This document shows, in pieces, positions 19,165 through 33,491 of a stretch of DNA of 35,933 bases (the first letter of the stretch is position 1; each line of letters begins with the position of its first letter). The DNA comes from Brachionus koreanus (lineage: Eukaryota > Rotifera > Eurotatoria > Ploima > Brachionidae), in NCBI GenBank assembly GCA_016987375.1, contig PJRA01000265.1, positions 417,677 through 453,609 on the forward strand, in the 5' to 3' direction. Made by a program: the position numbers and the translations under genes. Under the pieces are notes generated by a model. It searched no databases. It was not told the origin of the DNA and was given only the letters and a program-made list of their open reading frames with translations.

Positions 19165-20151
19165 TCATAGCTTAGATTTTAAATTCTTAACTAACAATGT
19201 ATTAATCTCTAAATTACAAAGTTTTAAGTGATCAATAATGTAATTATAGTATTGTTCTGGATGCTTTTGATAGATGAGAACATGTTCTGCATCTGTATAC
19301 AAAACTTCTTTGACATAAAGCGCTGGAAACTTTGTTTTTCTCTTCTCAATTAATTCTTTGATACTTTTATCAGATATTAATTTGTCAGCAGTCGAATAAA
19401 GATACAAAGATGGGACTAGTCGGTTATCATTGACCAAAATATCGTACATTTGAATGAAGTAATTATTTGGATTTAGCTTAATCAAGCCGACTAGAGCCAA
19501 AAAGCCCAAAGTTAATGGATAACTTATCAAAGAATTTTTGACTTGTTGTTTAACAAGATCGTTTATGCCTGCAAATAAACCTGGAATAGAAGGCGGTAGA
19601 CCGGGTGCACTATCATAAATAACAGCTCTGTGATTTTGCCTGAAAAATTCATATTCACTTGGTGAATTTTGAGAAATCTCGTTTATTACGTGTTGATATA
19701 CGATGAAACATGAAGCATTACTGAAGAAATGGGTGGCCAACGGATTATGCGTGAGTTTATAGTCGTTTTTCATCATATCAAGCATTTCGTAGGCATGTTT
19801 TCGATGCGATTTGTGATTAAAAAAAGTCAGTGAATTCGAGGGAGAAAATCGTAGGGTATGATAGCCTAAATTTGAATAAATGTCACTGTACTTTCTAAGA
19901 TGCCGATCGACAGCACCTGCCCAGCCTAAAACTAGAATAACTGGTATTTTTCTGTAGGTTTCATTGTAAACTAACGACTCTTTGGACATGTTTTTGGTTA
20001 ATTTCGATTCGGTAAAATAAAATTTGTCTTGTTCAAAACGCTCGGAGACCAAGCTTTGTGACTTAATTGCACTCATTGAAATTTTTTGATTATTTAAATT
20101 TATAAATATGCTATTTGATTTTCTACTAAATATATTTTTTAATAAAAACAT
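19165..20151 (-). CDS. TMEM53: TMEM53 / DUF829 family alpha-beta hydrolase-fold protein
   Basis: Single-exon 328-aa protein. Family signatures are PVILVLGWAGAVDRHLRKYS near residue 70, with YSNLGYHTLRFSPS following, then HFFSNASCFIVYQHV (nucleophile-elbow region), YDSAPGLPPSIPGL, the YSTADKLISDKSI segment and EHVLIYQKHPEQYYNYI near the C-terminus. TMEM53 is known as a nuclear-envelope protein of the alpha/beta-hydrolase-like DUF829 family. It has an N-terminal extension of about 60 residues; Met26 (MSAIKSQS) is an alternative start. Length exceeds the human protein of about 277 aa. No introns are seen, unusual against the spliced neighbours. Confidence 0.88.
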   Translation of the reverse strand: MFLLKNIFSRKSNSIFINLNNQKISMSAIKSQSLVSERFEQDKFYFTESKLTKNMSKESLVYNETYRKIPVILVLGWAGAVDRHLRKYSDIYSNLGYHTLRFSPSNSLTFFNHKSHRKHAYEMLDMMKNDYKLTHNPLATHFFSNASCFIVYQHVINEISQNSPSEYEFFRQNHRAVIYDSAPGLPPSIPGLFAGINDLVKQQVKNSLISYPLTLGFLALVGLIKLNPNNYFIQMYDILVNDNRLVPSLYLYSTADKLISDKSIKELIEKRKTKFPALYVKEVLYTDAEHVLIYQKHPEQYYNYIIDHLKLCNLEINTLLVKNLKSKL

Positions 20152-20750
20152 TTATAGTCTTTGTTTCTTAAAGTTTTTCTAGTAAAATTTTAAAAAATAA
20201 TATTTTCATTTGTTCTAATTTGATTTTCTTAGAATCATTTTTTGATAAATTATTTGTTAATTAAACGCACTAAATAGTATTTTAAATGATTTTAATAGAA
20301 AAAAAATTTTTCTTCAATTTTAGTTATTCTTTTCAAATGGCATTAAAAGAGGTCTAAATTTTTTTTTGATATAAAAAATGAAAATAAATATGTGAATTTT
20401 GGCACAAAAATAGTTTAAAAATTAAAATTGAAATAAATTGTTTTGTCTCAGTCCAACTTTCGAACTATATATTGAAAAGTTATTTAAACTTAGATCAAAA
20501 TAAAAAAATATATATCAATTTTAAATTTTATTTTTTGAGCCAAAATTTTAAACAATTAATGTCTTCCAAAAATTTATTTATGATAAAAATTCTACTTTTA
20601 AAAATTTTAAACTGCCAACTAAATATTTCTCACAATTAATTCAAAATATCTTTTAAAAAAATGTTTTTTAAGACATTTTGGCAAAAATAAAAAGCTAAAA
20701 AGGTTGTAAAAAAATTCTCCAACATTTTATTTATTTAATCACAAAGTTTT
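20152..20750. other. AT-rich intergenic stretch
   Basis: Between TMEM53 and C5orf22, both on the minus strand. No ORF, repeat or regulatory motif that I can defend. Confidence 0.5.
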
Positions 20751-21836
20751 TTAGTATTCATGATTTATTTTATTAATATTATTTTTGAATAAAGCTTTGA
20801 TTAGTTCTAAAACTTTGTTCTGAATGAGATTAACTTGACAGCTTGGACAATAATCGTCCAAGCTGGATCGCGCTATTGTTACTAGTCCTGGTCTTGATAA
20901 AATATCCAAAAAATAAATTTTTAAAAAATTTTCCAATTTTCCAAAAATTTCATTAAGCTCTTCAGTCGAGCTTAAATGATGAGGTAAGTCTACACTATCA
21001 ATTCCACTACCATATAAATGTAGAATTTCAAAATCGATTCCATCCCGCTTAATTATTTCTTTCAACTTATCTATTTCTTTATTTGAAGAAGTACATTCAT
21101 CTAAGAAAATTTTTTTTATTTGGTCCAATTTTTTGGCTCTCTTGTCACTAAACATTTTATACTTAATATCAAAATCTGAATCTAGTCTATCAATTTTTTC
21201 ATTTGAATAAACATTTTTAAAAACTGAATAGTCATCCACACTTTTGAACATCTGTAAAAAAGGATTTTGAGTGGAAAAAAAATCAAGATCAATATCTAAT
21301 ATGAGATTCTTTCCATTGCTTGTTTTTATTAGATCAACTAATAACTCATCTTTTGAGTAAATAATTTGTTCAAAATCACACACATAGAAATTTAGAGTCT
21401 TTGAATTAATTAAGTCAGAGCTAGGTGAATACATATTGCCAGAGGTAAAATATTCTAGACGGCTATCACATCTAATCATGCCATTTTTGATGTCTTTACC
21501 AACATTTATTTTATACAAGCCAGATTCAAATTGTTCTGACCAAGCTGGTTTAATCCAGATTAAATTAGAAAAGTGACCAGCATAGACTGCGGGGCAAATC
21601 CAGTTTTCGATCGATAAATTTTCAAATAGCGTTTCTTTTGAAAATATGTCATCAGCATTGAAGTCTGGTAAACTTAGGTCTGGATGAGAGTCAAAGTGAA
21701 CAATAGTCAAATTTGAGAATTTAATTCGTTTAGTTCCAATTTCTTTATAAATATACTTAAGTGCATCATTATGGTCTTCAACTATGTGAACATTAAAATT
21801 TTCAGAAATATTTTTTTGAAAATTTTGTTTCGACAT
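20751..21836 (-). CDS. C5orf22: UPF0489 / C5orf22 family protein
   Basis: Single-exon 361-aa protein of the UPF0489 family. Diagnostic blocks are HIVEDHNDALKYIYKEIG at the N-terminus, LTIVHFDSHPDLSLPD near residue 45, ENWICPAVYAGHFSNLIWIKP, NLILDIDLDFFSTQNPF near the middle, LYGSGIDSVDLPHHLSS and RPGLVTIARSSLDDYCP near the C-terminus. The His/Asp pattern (HFDSHPD, DIDLDFF) resembles the metal-binding loops of arginase/deacetylase-fold enzymes, so an enzymatic role has been suggested, but the family has no established function. It is shorter than the human protein of about 440 aa, and no extra exon was found downstream. Confidence 0.9.
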   Translation of the reverse strand: MSKQNFQKNISENFNVHIVEDHNDALKYIYKEIGTKRIKFSNLTIVHFDSHPDLSLPDFNADDIFSKETLFENLSIENWICPAVYAGHFSNLIWIKPAWSEQFESGLYKINVGKDIKNGMIRCDSRLEYFTSGNMYSPSSDLINSKTLNFYVCDFEQIIYSKDELLVDLIKTSNGKNLILDIDLDFFSTQNPFLQMFKSVDDYSVFKNVYSNEKIDRLDSDFDIKYKMFSDKRAKKLDQIKKIFLDECTSSNKEIDKLKEIIKRDGIDFEILHLYGSGIDSVDLPHHLSSTEELNEIFGKLENFLKIYFLDILSRPGLVTIARSSLDDYCPSCQVNLIQNKVLELIKALFKNNINKINHEY

Positions 21837-22425
21837 TCAATTTCATTAGGTGTATTTATTTTTTTTTATTTTGAATTTTATAGTTTTTTTTTCATAATCT
21901 ATGTTTTTGGCAAAAAGAAAGAGACAAAAATTAACTTAAATTTTGCTTTCAATTTTGAAAAATAAGAGTCATATTATTTTTTTATTCTTTTCATTTTAAA
22001 TATATTTGTTTTAATTTTCTATTCAAATTTATATGCTTGCATAAAAATCAGATTTTTTAAAATTCAAATAAGCAATTAAATGAACAGTCGAAATAATCAA
22101 ATTATCATTTACTTTTTTAAAGGAAGAAAGACATATAGTAAATAATTTGATTAATTTTTTCTAATTAGATATCAATTTTTCTATGTGCTTCGAATTTTAT
22201 TTCGTTTTTCTGATTTCTTTTCTCACTTTATCTTTTAAAAATTTAAAAATAAAATTAAAGAATTTCTCTTCCTTTTTGAATAATTATGGGATTATGTTTA
22301 CTTTAAAATTTTGTTATACGAACAATTATTATTTAAGTATATTTGAAAATAAATGATTTATTTTTTACTATTATGGTTCAATTAAAATACGTTAATTTTT
22401 AAAGAAATAAGCATCCTACTGACTG
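21837..22425. other. AT-rich intergenic stretch
   Basis: Upstream of C5orf22. The ORF on the plus strand starting near 21771 is antisense to that gene's 5' end followed by AT-rich readthrough. Nothing else seen. Confidence 0.45.
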
Positions 22426-22429
22426 AGAG

Positions 22430-22631
22430 GATTTTGCAAAATAGAAATATCAATTTTTAACAAACAGAGTTGTTGGATCATGGAAATAACTACCAAAAGA
22501 AGCAACATCAGCAAGAACAGTAAATTGTCTCAAGGCAATAATTGATAAAGAAATATTCAAGCATAACTCACAAGGACTACAATAGCCTAAATGGCTAAGC
22601 GCATATTTGCGCTTGTATAAAGCAGTAACTT

Positions 22632-22667
<36 letters not shown>

Positions 22668-22672
22668 AAAAT
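22430..22672 (+). mobile_element. LINE (CR1/L2-like) 3' end with hairpin and (CTA)n tail
   Basis: The plus strand reads NRVVGSW, a stop codon, then LPKEATSARTVNCLKAII and DKEIFKHN before a stop. This matches the RVV..WN.LP.e.....s.n.FK C-terminal tail of CR1/L2-type LINE ORF2. After the stop comes an inverted repeat AAGCGC-atattt-GCGCTT (about 22598-22615), then tataaagcag, and a perfect (CTA)n microsatellite of about 13 units to 22667. A stem-loop followed by a short-unit repeat is the normal 3' terminus of such elements, where the reverse transcriptase recognises the RNA. Confidence 0.75.
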
Positions 22673-22919
22673 AAATAGCAGAGAAAAAATCAACCATAAA
22701 ATCATTTTTCAGAGCCGGCTTAATTTTAGAATCTGATTTTGAAACAGGTTTTGATACTACTATTAGATTTCTAATATAAAAAATTGTGAATTTAATTTAT
22801 AGTAAATAATTAATAAAATCTTGAGATAGAACATTTTTATTTTTCTAATAAAAAAAATTAACTTGCATTCATTTACACATATCATATCTTGACTTTATTT
22901 TCTTTTCATTAATTGACCG

Positions 22920-23260
22920 CTAAACCTCTAGGTACAAAATATGGTTCGCTTATTCCGCTTTGTGTAATAGCCAACTTGACCATTAATTTTTTTTTACATT
23001 CTACAATGTCATGCTAACGTTACTGCTATAACAATGTCATTCTCTGACAGAGCGGTGCCGCCAAAACTGAAATTTGATTCATCATCTATTAAAATTGATA
23101 TCTGCTATATTTTAAAAGCATTCGACGACATCTTTCTTTGCGAACGACCAGGTTTATGATCGAAATAAGCTATTAGTTTAGCCATTAATTTCAGCGCCAA
23201 TTTAGCAGGTTTACCACTTCCTTTTTTCTCTTGAATCTAGCTAACGATAAAAAGAACGTT
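22920..23260 (-). pseudogene. Tc1/mariner transposase, N-terminal half, degenerate
   Basis: The minus strand reads RKKGSGKPAKLALKLMAKLI, then PGRSQRKMSSNAF, a stop, and ISILIDDESNFSFGGTAL followed by SENDIVIA. This order (basic SGRP linker, helix-turn-helix with SQRK, first catalytic Asp in a DDE-xxF-F context) is the first half of the Tc1-like transposase whose second half resembles the remnant at 1500-2105. Stops and frame slips make it inactive; the C-terminal half is absent here. Confidence 0.6.
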
Positions 23261-23922
23261 TTTTGTATCCAAGACTCGCCTTTCAACTTCAATTTTTTGG
23301 CAGATTCTGGATTTTCTTAAAAAGTTTTACAAATCTTTTTTGATGGTTTTAATTTGATTTTTAACCAGCAACTTATCGAAAATTCAACTTTTTGAAATAA
23401 ATTTTTTTTAAAGCTGGAATCAGTTTGATTGTGAAAAAATTTGCCAATTCTATACAATCTTATAGCAAATAAAATAAACTTTTATGACATTATTTATTCT
23501 ACAGATGTTTCACTTTTTTGCATTTTTTTTTTAAATATTTTATTTTAGCAAATTTTAATTTATCAAAAAAGAAAGGATTTTTTTTTGCTTGAATTTCACA
23601 ATGCAACTTTTTGATTTTATTTTTCTCTTGATCTTTATTTGCCAAAGTCAAACTCTTCAATTTGGTATCATGTAATTTAAAAGAGAAGCAATAATTTTTT
23701 TTTTCATAATATAATTTATTTTAAATTCTAAAAAATATTTGATAAATTCATAAAAATCATTATACATCAGGAAATTTGTGAAGAACCAAAAGCAATTTTA
23801 ACAACACTATTTAAAAATGAAAAAATTTGTATTTAAGCGTTTGAAATTCAGGAGAAATATCTCTTTCGTTTTCGAAATTTTTTTAATCACAATACGAAAA
23901 AATTGAGTCTATACAAAACAGG
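23261..23922. other. AT-rich intergenic stretch
   Basis: Miro 3' flank and beyond. No coding or structural signal recognised. Confidence 0.45.
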
Positions 23923-29304
<5,382 letters not shown>

Positions 29305-29838
29305 TTTTGAGTCGAAAATTAAAATGCCTTTTGATCAATCAGGGTAACCAGGTGTAAGATATCTTAATATTAAAAAAAATCACTCTTGATCTGTTTAGTT
29401 CAATTGTTAAACAAGTCGAAATAACTAAGTGATTATGTAAAAATATTCAAGCGATTTTTGAATCTAGTTTTTAGATTTTAAATTGCGTCTATTGAATGCA
29501 AGTAATTGATTTTTGTAAAAATAAATTCGAATGCAAAATATGGTTTCAAAAAAGTTTGTTTTTTTAGAAAAAAATTGACCTAAGAACAAATCTAGAAACT
29601 AGAAAATAATTTGCAATTAACTAGAATTTTATCAACACATTTTGAATTTGGAATGCTCAAATCGAAAAAAAATAACGCAAAGTAAAAAAAAGCACTAATT
29701 ACTAAAAATTAATTTGTTTTTAAATAAACATTACAGCTATTTGGCATTGTGAATTTTTGAACAAAAAAAAAACAAAAATTATTTTTTGAAATAAATTTTT
29801 TGCTGACAATCTCAACTTTACACTTTTAGGTCTTGTGA
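29305..29838. other. AT-rich 5' flank of Miro
   Basis: No ORF or clear promoter element; nothing recognised apart from A/T runs. Confidence 0.4.
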
Positions 29839-30072
29839 AATTTAGTACAAAAGAACAAAAGAATAAGTAAAAAACTCTTATAGCTTTTTTTCCTAGAGGT
29901 TGAAAATTGATTCTGTAAATGTAACATAGTGCAACATTTATTCTTGAATTAATCTGCAAGTTTTGCAGAATAGAATTTTATGTTTGCACATTATTAGTAG
30001 GCTTTGTTTTAATCTCTAGCAAAAAAGCTATAAGAGTTTTTTGCATTTTGTTCAGTTCTTTTGCACTAAATT
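29839..30072. mobile_element. Fold-back element / MITE of about 234 bp
   Basis: Left arm 29839-29898 and right arm 30014-30072 are inverted copies, with about 85% match across 59 bases including aaaaaactcttatagctttt and ctagag at the inner end. Inside lies a perfect small palindrome CTGCAA-gtt-TTGCAG (about 29954-29968) with further imperfect pairing around it, so almost the whole segment can fold into one hairpin. No ORF. No clear target-site duplication identified. Confidence 0.6.
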
Positions 30073-30094
30073 AGCTCATGACATCGATACTGTC

Positions 30095-30320
30095 TAATGT
30101 GATATGAATGAGTTGGAAAAGTTTTGAAGAAGAGCGACCAGACTGGTGCCAGAGCTGAAAAGATTGAATTATGCTGATATATTGAACAAAACGGATATGA
30201 AAATTCTTCAAATAAAAAGACAGAGAAGTGGCCTCATTAAAATATTTAAATTTGCTAATAAACTAGAGATGATAAATACCGTGAACGACTCTAGTCCATA
30301 CAAAGGACTTGAAATGATGG
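30095..30320 (+). pseudogene. LINE (CR1/L2-like) ORF2 fragment
   Basis: The plus strand reads DMNELEKF, a stop, RRATRLVPELKRLNYADIL, then LQIKRQRSGLIKIFKFANKL. It corresponds to the conserved post-RT segment LE..QRRATRLvp.l....Y..RL..l.l..L..RR.RgdLi..fKi of CR1/L2-type ORF2. The fragment starts right after the fold-back element and carries at least one nonsense codon. It may belong to the same family as the tail at 22430, whose sequence would follow this segment in a full element. Confidence 0.75.
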
Positions 30321-30853
30321 AGGAATTCTTGTGTTAATTAAAAATAGTATTCAAATATTTAATTGTATTTTTCTGATTAGATTGAAGTTATTTCGTTTGA
30401 AATTGAATGCAAAAAATAAAATATTACTTTTCGATTTTGTTATAGGTCTCCATTTCTTAATATTAATTGTGGTCTTCCTTAGCAATTTAGAGCAAAATTT
30501 TATTTTAATATGAAAAAAAAATAGACTTGTTTTTGTAGGTGATCAAAACATGGGTCGTATATATGGAGATACTAGTTTTTTTGGATTTTCTTATTAATCA
30601 TTTAATAAAGAAATCAAAAGACCGAAATAGTTAGATAGAGGAAAATTAAAATCTATGACAAAAGGAGCTAAGAAAATGGCCTTAAGATAACTAATGCGAT
30701 ATGCGGCTCCTCACTGAGAAGAACAACATTCTTTTTTGTTTATTACAATAAATAAAAACAAGAGTTTAAGAATTGAAAGAATGTTTGTAAATAATAGAAA
30801 ATATAAATTCAGATTTTACAATAGAATTATTTAAAGAGAGAATATGTATCACC
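30321..30853. other. Intergenic stretch, no gene seen
   Basis: Possibly the decayed continuation of the LINE fragment. A short plus ORF at 30331-30513 is Leu/Ile/Phe-rich translation of AT-rich DNA and is not supported. Confidence 0.35.
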
Positions 30854-30982
30854 TGATACAAAGCTTATATAAAAATAATTTATCTCTGCAAAAGAGCTTA
30901 TTTTAATGAATTTAAAATATTATATTATTATATTTTGCAGATTAGCATAGACATATTTTTGGATAATGGAAGCTTTGTATCA
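30854..30982. repeat. Short inverted-repeat element of about 129 bp
   Basis: The perfect 13-bp ends TGATACAAAGCTT (30854-30866) and AAGCTTTGTATCA (30970-30982) face each other. A second inner pair, atctctgcaaaa and ttttgcagat, is nested between them. The size and nested symmetry suggest a small MITE or an RNA-level hairpin. No coding content. Confidence 0.5.
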
Positions 30983-31255
30983 TCTTATAAATATAGAAGA
31001 TCATGATTTGAAAATTTGCAATCACAGTTATTTTTTCATTTAACTTAAGAATAATAGACATTGATTTTTAGTTTATTTTTTTCAGGTATAATACAAGTAT
31101 ATATTTATTAAAAATAATCTTAAAAAACCACCAGAACTTTTTAGAATTAAATGAGTTATTAAAATCTGAAGACAAAGAAGATGTTGAATCAATCATTCAC
31201 TTTTTGTTTTTTGATTAAATTTTATTGATTAAATTAAAAATAAAATAAACTTCTA

Positions 31256-31486
31256 AAATTTATAACAGGTAAAAATTTAAAAATATCGACCAGAGCATCC
31301 TGAACATCCACCAGTTGAAAATCCTCTGTATGATTGTGAACCAAAAGAAGCACCTCCGAAAGCTGATTGACCAGCGAATGATGAGTATGCTTTCAAAAAC
31401 AAAATCATTAATTTAATTTAAAAAGAAAATGGATGTAACAAAAATCTTACAGTTGAACATTTTTAAATATTTAGAATTTGATTTTT
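31256..31486. repeat. Left arm of 231-bp inverted duplication
   Basis: Reverse complement of 31906-32136, with no mismatch found on reading. The arm contains one entire copy of the 40-aa two-exon gene on the minus strand, including its intron, and ends about 26 bases beyond its start codon. Confidence 0.93.
31277..31460 (-). CDS. 40-aa Gly/Ser/Phe-rich mini-gene, copy 1
   Basis: Exons 31460-31451 and 31389-31277, separated by a 61-nt GT-AG intron with a perfect GTAAGA donor. The product begins MFNSYSSFAGQSAFGGASFG, continues with SQSYRGFSTGG and ends CSGCSGRYF: Gly, Ser and aromatic residues plus two cysteines, no signal peptide, no known domain. A TATA-like CTATAAAAAG (reverse complement at 31511-31520) lies about 55 bases before the ATG. 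The coding sequence is too short for ordinary ORF calling. Evidence for reality: intact frame in two inverted copies, good splice sites, matching promoter spacing. Function unknown; composition suggests a structural or matrix-type peptide. Confidence 0.6.
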
Positions 31487-31554
31487 GTTTTTTTTTATTT
31501 TTAAAGATTTCTTTTTATAGAAAAAATTTTAGTAATAAATTTTCGAAAATTGAA

Positions 31555-31587
31555 GTTTTCTTATTCGGCTGATTAGCTACATCAATA
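31555..31587 (+). promoter_or_regulatory. Repeated motif, copy 1
   Basis: A 33-base stretch from gttttc to atcaata that recurs at 31686-31718 with three mismatches; the last 24 bases, tcggctgattagctacatca included, are identical. The core GCTGATTAGC is a partial palindrome. Conserved in an otherwise drifting AT-rich spacer, so a transcription-factor site is likely. Confidence 0.5.
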
Positions 31588-31685
31588 AAAATTTATTTAT
31601 TCACTCATTGAATTGATCTTTACTAATTTTTAAATTTTACATTCGATTCAACTTAAATTCTAATTATAAATTATCGAATGTAGGA

Positions 31686-31718
31686 GTTTTCCATTTCGGC
31701 TGATTAGCTACATCAATA
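31686..31718 (+). promoter_or_regulatory. Repeated motif, copy 2
   Basis: Second copy, 131 bases downstream of the first and in the same orientation, near the middle of the spacer between the divergent mini-genes. Confidence 0.5.
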
Positions 31719-31905
31719 TTAATTAAACAAAAGGTTCATTTAAAATTAAAATTATATAATTAATTTATCGAATTGATAAAACAATAGAAGGTTTAAAAGC
31801 CTTTTTTTCAAGAGAGGTTACGCTTAAAAAAATAGAAAAATTTTTCATTATTTTTTAGTCATGATGATTCAGTATAAAAAAAGCTTTTTTTTCCATCTTA
31901 TTTTT

Positions 31906-32136
31906 AAAAATCAAATTCTAAATATTTAAAAATGTTCAACTGTAAGATTTTTGTTACATCCATTTTCTTTTTAAATTAAATTAATGATTTTGTTTTTGAA
32001 AGCATACTCATCATTCGCTGGTCAATCAGCTTTCGGAGGTGCTTCTTTTGGTTCACAATCATACAGAGGATTTTCAACTGGTGGATGTTCAGGATGCTCT
32101 GGTCGATATTTTTAAATTTTTACCTGTTATAAATTT
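31906..32136. repeat. Right arm of 231-bp inverted duplication
   Basis: Inverted partner of 31256-31486; same length, no mismatch found, including intron and untranslated flanks. Homology stops abruptly at both ends. Confidence 0.93.
31932..32115 (+). CDS. 40-aa Gly/Ser/Phe-rich mini-gene, copy 2
   Basis: Exons 31932-31941 and 32003-32115 (123 nt with stop), with a 61-nt intron beginning GTAAGA and ending TTTTTGAAAG. The protein is identical to copy 1 on the opposite strand. An alternative unspliced start (ATG at 31984, MILFLKAYSSF) would give a slightly longer, hydrophobic N-terminus of 44 aa that could act as a weak signal or anchor sequence; the spliced form is preferred because the intron has canonical ends. 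A TATA-like box starts at 31873, 59 bases upstream. Confidence 0.6.
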
Positions 32137-33242
32137 GTTTTATATATTTTTTTTAATTAAAATAAACTATAACTTTAATTAAAAAACTTTTCTCAAAATA
32201 TTTTTTACTTTAATCTTTGTAAGCATTTATTTTTTAACATTGTAAAATAAAACATTAATTTAAGTGATTTTTAATCACTTGACATTTTATACTTGAAAAA
32301 TTATGGTGTTGAAATTCGTGTATAATATATTTAAAAAACAGAAATAATGCTTAGAAATAATATTAAGAACAAAAATACTGATGTTAGTGTCAATTATTTT
32401 TTATTAGAACAATAAAATTATTTAATATAAAATATTATTGAATTAGTTACAATTTTACTATTTTGAAAACTAATTTGGTTTAACTGAAACTAATATAAAT
32501 CTTTAAAAATAATATTAATAAAAATTATATGTATTGTATATTAAAATTATATTTTTTCATTTTTCAAATTTTTTTCAAATCTAACTAAGAATTTTCTGTC
32601 ATTAGCATATTTTTTTTCCTTGTTGTAACAAATCTTGAAGGAAAGGAAATTTTTCCTAGTTCAATATCTCAAAGGTAAACATTAAAAACTACTTTTAAAC
32701 TCAAAAATTTAGCAATTTTTTAATTTTTTTTTTAATCTTAAAGAATATTTTTATATTATTAGCTTTTGCAATATTTTTTTTCATTTTAATGTCTTCTTTT
32801 TAGATCGACTTTGGGCTGATGACGTAAACACTTTTTCATCACACTATTTACAAAATATATTTTTTTTAAAAATTCGTCAAGTGTTTTATCAACAAATCTT
32901 TGTCACAATGCTGAATGATTTAAATATCTAATAAAAAACGAAAACAGCAAATTAAGATACCTAAAATAAATTTTAATTGATTTTTTTAAACTTGAATTGC
33001 TTTAGTAAAATAATTTTTTCATCTAATTGTGTTTCATTTTTCTTAAATTTTCAAAGAAATTTTTAAATTTCTTCCCTGTTATTTTAATTCTTTTACTCCT
33101 ACTAAATTTAGATTTTATTTGGAATATCTTTTAAATTGAAAAAAAAATTGAAAAATATCAGCAATATATCTTTAATATTTATTTTTAAAAAAATTTAAAG
33201 ATAACTTAACTAAAATTAATTATAACAAATTATTTAAAAATA
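32137..33242. other. AT-rich intergenic stretch
   Basis: No gene or RNA recognised. Numerous A/T homopolymers. Possible polyadenylation signals for the mini-gene (attaaaataaa, about 32156-32166). Confidence 0.4.
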
Positions 33243-33491
33243 TTAATATGTATAATGTCGTTCAACGCCTAATTGCTGGTCTATTCGCTTTAGCTGATTT
33301 ATTTGCCTCTTAATCAAGTAATTAAGCCTAATTTTATATATCAAAACTGCAGTTATCATGGCACATATTATTACCAGTCCAATTATTGAAAATATAATTG
33401 TTGAATAAATGTTTAAAAATGGCATTGGCGAAGAATCTTTGGGCGTTGATGAATTCTTAGTAGTCGACATTGTTGTGTTCAGCGACGTCAT
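33243..33491 (-). CDS. Small single-pass membrane protein, unrecognised
   Basis: An 82-aa frame: residues 1-25 are Ser/Thr/Asn-rich (MTSLNTTMSTTKNSSTPKDS) with N-glycosylation-type NTT and NSS sequons, then a strong transmembrane helix (about 30-52: TIIFSIIGLVIICAMITAVL), then a basic cytosolic tail ending ERHYTY. With no cleavable signal it would be type III (N-out). The size and layout resemble small channel- or receptor-accessory proteins, but no family is recognised. Composition is richer than the flanks and no intron is needed. Confidence 0.45.
   Translation of the reverse strand: MTSLNTTMSTTKNSSTPKDSSPMPFLNIYSTIIFSIIGLVIICAMITAVLIYKIRLNYLIKRQINQLKRIDQQLGVERHYTY

Larger units (their letters stand above)
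31487..31905. promoter_or_regulatory. Shared 419-bp spacer between divergent mini-genes
   Basis: The spacer is not part of the inverted duplication, yet each side carries a TATA-like box at nearly the same distance from its ATG: CTATAAAAAG on the minus strand at 31511-31520 and TATAAAAAAA on the plus strand from 31873. Between them are two same-direction copies of a 23-bp motif containing CGGCTGATTAGCTACATC. This has the form of a bidirectional promoter with repeated activator sites. Inference from sequence only. Confidence 0.5.

Noticed and set aside
22629..22669. CRISPR-like or coding repeat
   Set aside because: It is a simple (CTA)n microsatellite at a LINE tail; no spacer-repeat array exists in the window.
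29720..29959. 79-aa minus ORF
   Set aside because: It lies in and across the fold-back element and has the composition of translated AT-rich DNA.
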